From: G965222505 sp965222505
Lineage (GTDB): Bacteria; Bacteroidota; Rhodothermia; Rhodothermales; DATKEJ01
DNA length: 64,000 nt
Assembly: GCA_965222505.1 (NCBI GenBank)
Contig: OZ244956.1
Span: 620,001-684,000 of the forward strand
Reading direction: 5' to 3'
Under the pieces are notes generated by a model. The model was not told where the DNA came from and did no database searches. It worked only from the letters and a program-made list of their open reading frames with translations. The position numbers and the translations under genes are program-made. This document shows, in pieces, positions 61,238 through 64,000 of the stretch. Position 1 is the first letter of the stretch. Every line of letters begins with the position of its first letter.

Positions 61238-63904
61238 ATGGACGCCGAACGTTGGATACAGGTACAAAAACTATTTGACGATGCACTTGAACAACCGGCA
61301 GAGGCCAGGGAATCCTATTTGCGCGACGCCTGTGGAGCTGATGTCGGGTTGTACAAGGAAGTCAGATCCCTCCTGGAAGAGGAAGGCCAGTTGCTCAACA
61401 TGCTGGATGGCACCGCCGAACTGACCACCGATATGTTGGCGGCCTTATCCCTCAACGGCCAACAAATAGGACCCTACGTTCTGATTCGGCAGATTGGTAT
61501 GGGGGGCATGGGGGCGGTCTATCTCGCCGAACGTGCCGACGGCCAGTTTGAACAACAGGTGGCCCTCAAGCTCATAAAACGGGGCATGGACAGCGCGCAA
61601 ATTCTGGCACGGTTCCAAAGCGAACGCCAGATATTGGCCCGGCTCCAGCATCCAAACATCGCACGGCTGCTAGGTGGAGGCATCAGCACAGATGGCCGCC
61701 CCTACTTCGTGATGGAATACATTGACGGCAAACCCATTGATGCCTACTGCGATACCCATAAACTCTCCGTCGATGAACGCCTCGCCCTGTTTACCACGGC
61801 CTGCAAAGCGATGCTGTACGCGCATACGAACCTGGTGGTCCACCGTGACCTGAAACCGGAAAACATCCTGGTCACGGAAAGTGGCATCGTGAAAGTCCTA
61901 GATTTCGGGATTGCCAAAGTGCTGGAAGAAGCCGACGGCCCGGCCCTCACACGCACCGGCATGCGCGTCATGACCCCGGCTTATGCCTCTCCCGAGCAGA
62001 TCCGTGGGGAAGCCGTCAACACCAGCTCCGATATCTACTCGCTGGGCGTTGTGCTCTACGAACTCCTGACCGGCTATCGGCCTTACGAACTGGAAAACCG
62101 TCCCGCTGCCGAAATCGCTGAGGTCATCTGCGGGACGCTCCCGGAAAAACCCAGTACCATCATCAGCAAATCCGCTGAGACGACCACTGAAGCCAGTCAG
62201 GCCCGCAGCACCCATCCTGATCGACTGCGCCGCCGCTTGTCCGGTGACCTCGATAACATCGTGTTGCGCGCCCTGCGCAAGGAACCCGAACGCCGGTACG
62301 TCTCCGTCGATGCCCTCGCCGATGACATCCGGCGGCACCTAACCGGCCTACCCGTCCTGGCCCGCCCGGACACCCTCCGTTATCGGGTGGAGAAATTCAT
62401 CAGTCGGCACCGCCTTGGCGTGATCGCCACAGCCGCAGCCCTAATGGTGGCTACCGGTCTGACGGCCTTCTATACCCTCCAGCTTACCCAGGAACGGGAC
62501 CGCGCCCAGGCCGCCCTGACCCAGGCCGAACTGGAACAGGAAAAGGCCAATGAGGTCACCGCCTTCTTGCGAAGCATTTTTGCCGTATCCAATCCCACAG
62601 AAGGGCAAGGCCGTTCGGTCACCGCACGCGAACTCCTCGACACCGGGGCCGAGCGCATCGAAGTGGAATTGAAAGATCAGCCTGAAGTGCAGGCCAAAAT
62701 GATGCAGGTCATCGGCGACGTATACAAGAGCATGGGCCTCTATGAAGACGCTGAATCCCTGACACGGAAGGGCCTGGCCAAGCTCCAGGATCTGTACGAA
62801 GGAGACCATGCTGAAATCGCTCGGAGTCAGACGATTCTGGCCCGGATTATGCTCGATAAAGGCCAACTGCCGCAGGCAGATTCGCTCATGACCCTGGCCC
62901 TTGACATGCGCCGCCGACTGTACGGTGCGGAGCATGTGGAGTTGGCCGAGAGCCTGCAGGAAGTTGGCTGGCTTCGCCAAGAGCAAGGCAACCTTGAAGC
63001 TGCTGTGGCCTTTAACCGTGAAATGCTCGCCATGCGGCGCAACCTGTTTGAACCGGATGCGCCCATCATTGCGGTTTCTCTCAACAACATGGCCAACAGC
63101 CTGACGGCTTTCGGGGATCATGAAGCGGCTGAACCCCTCTTTCGAGAAGCCCTGGCACTCCATGAAAAAAACTACGGCCCAGGTCACCCGGAAGTTGCCA
63201 ACACACTGAACAATCTGGGGTTGATGCTGCAAATGCAAGGCAAGCATGCCGAGGCCGAACCCATCATGCGGCAGGTGCTGGATCTGGACCTCCGCACCCT
63301 GGGACCGGAGCATCCGTATGTAGCCATCAGCCAGAACAACCTCGCTCAAATTTTTCATAGGCTGGGTCGGTTTGCTGCAGCCGAATCCCTCTTTCATGTG
63401 TCCCTCAACCTGCGCAAAAGCCTGTTCGGCGAGGAGCATCCGTCCGTTGCAGAAAGCTATAACAACATCGCCATCCTCCTTACGGATCAGGAGCGCCACG
63501 CCGAGGCCGAACCACTCATCAGACAAGCACTGGACATCAATCAGCGGTTGCTGGGCCCTAAACATCCGCGAACGGGTATCTCCACAAATGCCCTTGCCGG
63601 CGTGCTGAAATACCAGGGCAAGACCGATCAGGCCGAATCTATCTTCCGAACGGCCCTGTCCATTTATGCGGAAGCCTTCCCGGAAAACCACCTCCGGCAT
63701 GCCAACCCCAACTATGGCCTCGGTACGTTGCTCTCGGAAAAAGGGGCATATGATGAGGCCGAGCCATTGCTACTTCGTGCCTTCAAACTCCGCACCGCCG
63801 ATCTTGCCGCAGATCATAAAGACGTCCTGAATGCACGAAAAGCCCTGGTCACCCTCTACACTAACTGGGGTAAACCAGAAGAGGCCGCACGCTATCAGCG
63901 ATAA
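61238..63904 (+). CDS. Ser/Thr protein kinase with transmembrane helix and TPR domain
   Basis: 888 residues. After a 75-residue helical lead comes the kinase: Gly loop IGMGGMGAVY, Lys111 in VALKLIK, HRDLKPEN, DFGIAK, and SPEQIRGE. A conserved juxtamembrane DDIRRHLTGLPVLARPDTLRYR leads to one membrane helix (about 393-410). The C-terminal 460 residues hold about nine TPRs of the kinesin-light-chain type (NNLGLMLQMQGKHAEAEPI, and similar), placed outside the membrane. ATG 61238 is preferred to TTG 61232. Signal and targets unknown. Confidence 0.94.
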   Translation: MDAERWIQVQKLFDDALEQPAEARESYLRDACGADVGLYKEVRSLLEEEGQLLNMLDGTAELTTDMLAALSLNGQQIGPYVLIRQIGMGGMGAVYLAERADGQFEQQVALKLIKRGMDSAQILARFQSERQILARLQHPNIARLLGGGISTDGRPYFVMEYIDGKPIDAYCDTHKLSVDERLALFTTACKAMLYAHTNLVVHRDLKPENILVTESGIVKVLDFGIAKVLEEADGPALTRTGMRVMTPAYASPEQIRGEAVNTSSDIYSLGVVLYELLTGYRPYELENRPAAEIAEVICGTLPEKPSTIISKSAETTTEASQARSTHPDRLRRRLSGDLDNIVLRALRKEPERRYVSVDALADDIRRHLTGLPVLARPDTLRYRVEKFISRHRLGVIATAAALMVATGLTAFYTLQLTQERDRAQAALTQAELEQEKANEVTAFLRSIFAVSNPTEGQGRSVTARELLDTGAERIEVELKDQPEVQAKMMQVIGDVYKSMGLYEDAESLTRKGLAKLQDLYEGDHAEIARSQTILARIMLDKGQLPQADSLMTLALDMRRRLYGAEHVELAESLQEVGWLRQEQGNLEAAVAFNREMLAMRRNLFEPDAPIIAVSLNNMANSLTAFGDHEAAEPLFREALALHEKNYGPGHPEVANTLNNLGLMLQMQGKHAEAEPIMRQVLDLDLRTLGPEHPYVAISQNNLAQIFHRLGRFAAAESLFHVSLNLRKSLFGEEHPSVAESYNNIAILLTDQERHAEAEPLIRQALDINQRLLGPKHPRTGISTNALAGVLKYQGKTDQAESIFRTALSIYAEAFPENHLRHANPNYGLGTLLSEKGAYDEAEPLLLRAFKLRTADLAADHKDVLNARKALVTLYTNWGKPEEAARYQR

Positions 63905-63951
63905 TTCGTATTTTCTGGCGTTCCCTCCTCTGCCACAGACCGCCACACTGC

Positions 63952-64000
63952 ATGCGCTTCCTCTCTATTCTGTTGTGCCTCGGCCTCTATGCCTGCACCC
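63952..64000 (+). CDS. Start of a lipoprotein gene (cut by window edge)
   Basis: Sixteen codons from ATG 63952: MRFLSILLCLGLYACT. Leu-Tyr-Ala-Cys has the form of a lipobox. It follows the kinase stop by 47 bp on the same strand and could be its operon partner. Nothing else can be said. Confidence 0.5.
   Translation, partial: MRFLSILLCLGLYACT

Noticed and set aside
60847..61278. 143-codon frame with one hydrophobic run between the M1 peptidase and the kinase
   Set aside because: It begins inside the peptidase gene and runs into the kinase gene in another frame; only one helix-like segment supports it.
62441..63700. A 419-codon open frame on the minus strand
   Set aside because: It is antisense to the TPR part of the Ser/Thr kinase and shows no family motif; repeats of similar codons keep the opposite strand open.

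Overview
This 64 kb window looks like chromosome of a Rhodothermia-type bacterium (Rhodothermota/Bacteroidota; the base composition looks moderately GC-rich by eye, not computed). The clues are a secreted protein with a type IX secretion (T9SS) C-terminal sorting signal, promoters of the Bacteroidota form (TTTG, about 21 bp, TAnnTTTG), bacillithiol deacetylase BshB1, a tetratricopeptide Ser/Thr kinase of the type common in Rhodothermales, and genes that mostly lack Shine-Dalgarno sequences. The assignment is inferred from gene content only. I found no tRNA, rRNA, CRISPR array or prophage.

Layout. 0-4 kb: L-rhamnose catabolism, with rhaB (cut by the window edge), a small membrane protein and an NCS1-type permease on the minus strand, divergent from rhaA across a LacI-type palindromic operator. 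4-15 kb: MscS channel, class V aminotransferase, glycerate 2-kinase, an SGLT-like symporter, an MFS exporter, and an esterase pair (sialate O-acetylesterase plus SGNH hydrolase) behind a decayed hydroxypyruvate isomerase gene. 15-21 kb: an unknown TPR membrane protein, a SpmA/SpmB pair, a PlsC-type acyltransferase, an ESS-type symporter, a glycogen-binding domain protein. 22-25 kb: a three-gene operon of HlyD-like adaptor, VTC polyphosphate-polymerase domain and DUF4956 membrane protein. 25-40 kb: YfcC transporter, bshB1, HD hydrolase, YpfJ-type zinc protease, hybrid kinase with a degenerate ATPase, a complete IS3-family element, then hpt, tilS, mutL, a MazG-like NTPase, fbp and a TIGR04282 glycosyltransferase. 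40-41 kb: a gene-free stretch with three perfect DnaA boxes at exact 20-bp intervals, a consensus sigma-70 promoter and an apparent ~490-nt structured RNA ending in a strong terminator. 41-51 kb: T9SS cargo protein, amidase, alpha/beta hydrolase, sdpRI, cyclophilin, uvrA. 51-64 kb: DUF1835 protein, a decayed secreted-protein gene, a cyclase, gluconokinase, a run of four peptidase/amidohydrolase genes, and a Ser/Thr kinase with TPRs.

The window is rich in short intergenic repeats: a 76-bp element (two copies, both 13-17 bp after a stop codon), a GGCATGCC-centred palindrome (three copies), a GTGCGACTC hairpin (three clear copies and one degenerate), a 153-bp nested inverted repeat, and two 31-bp-period tandem arrays lying inside the 5' ends of genes (gluconokinase and a glycosyltransferase), where unit number decides the reading frame. 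The strongest candidates for something undescribed are the DnaA-box/promoter/ncRNA locus at 40.27-40.85 kb and the HlyD-VTC-DUF4956 operon.
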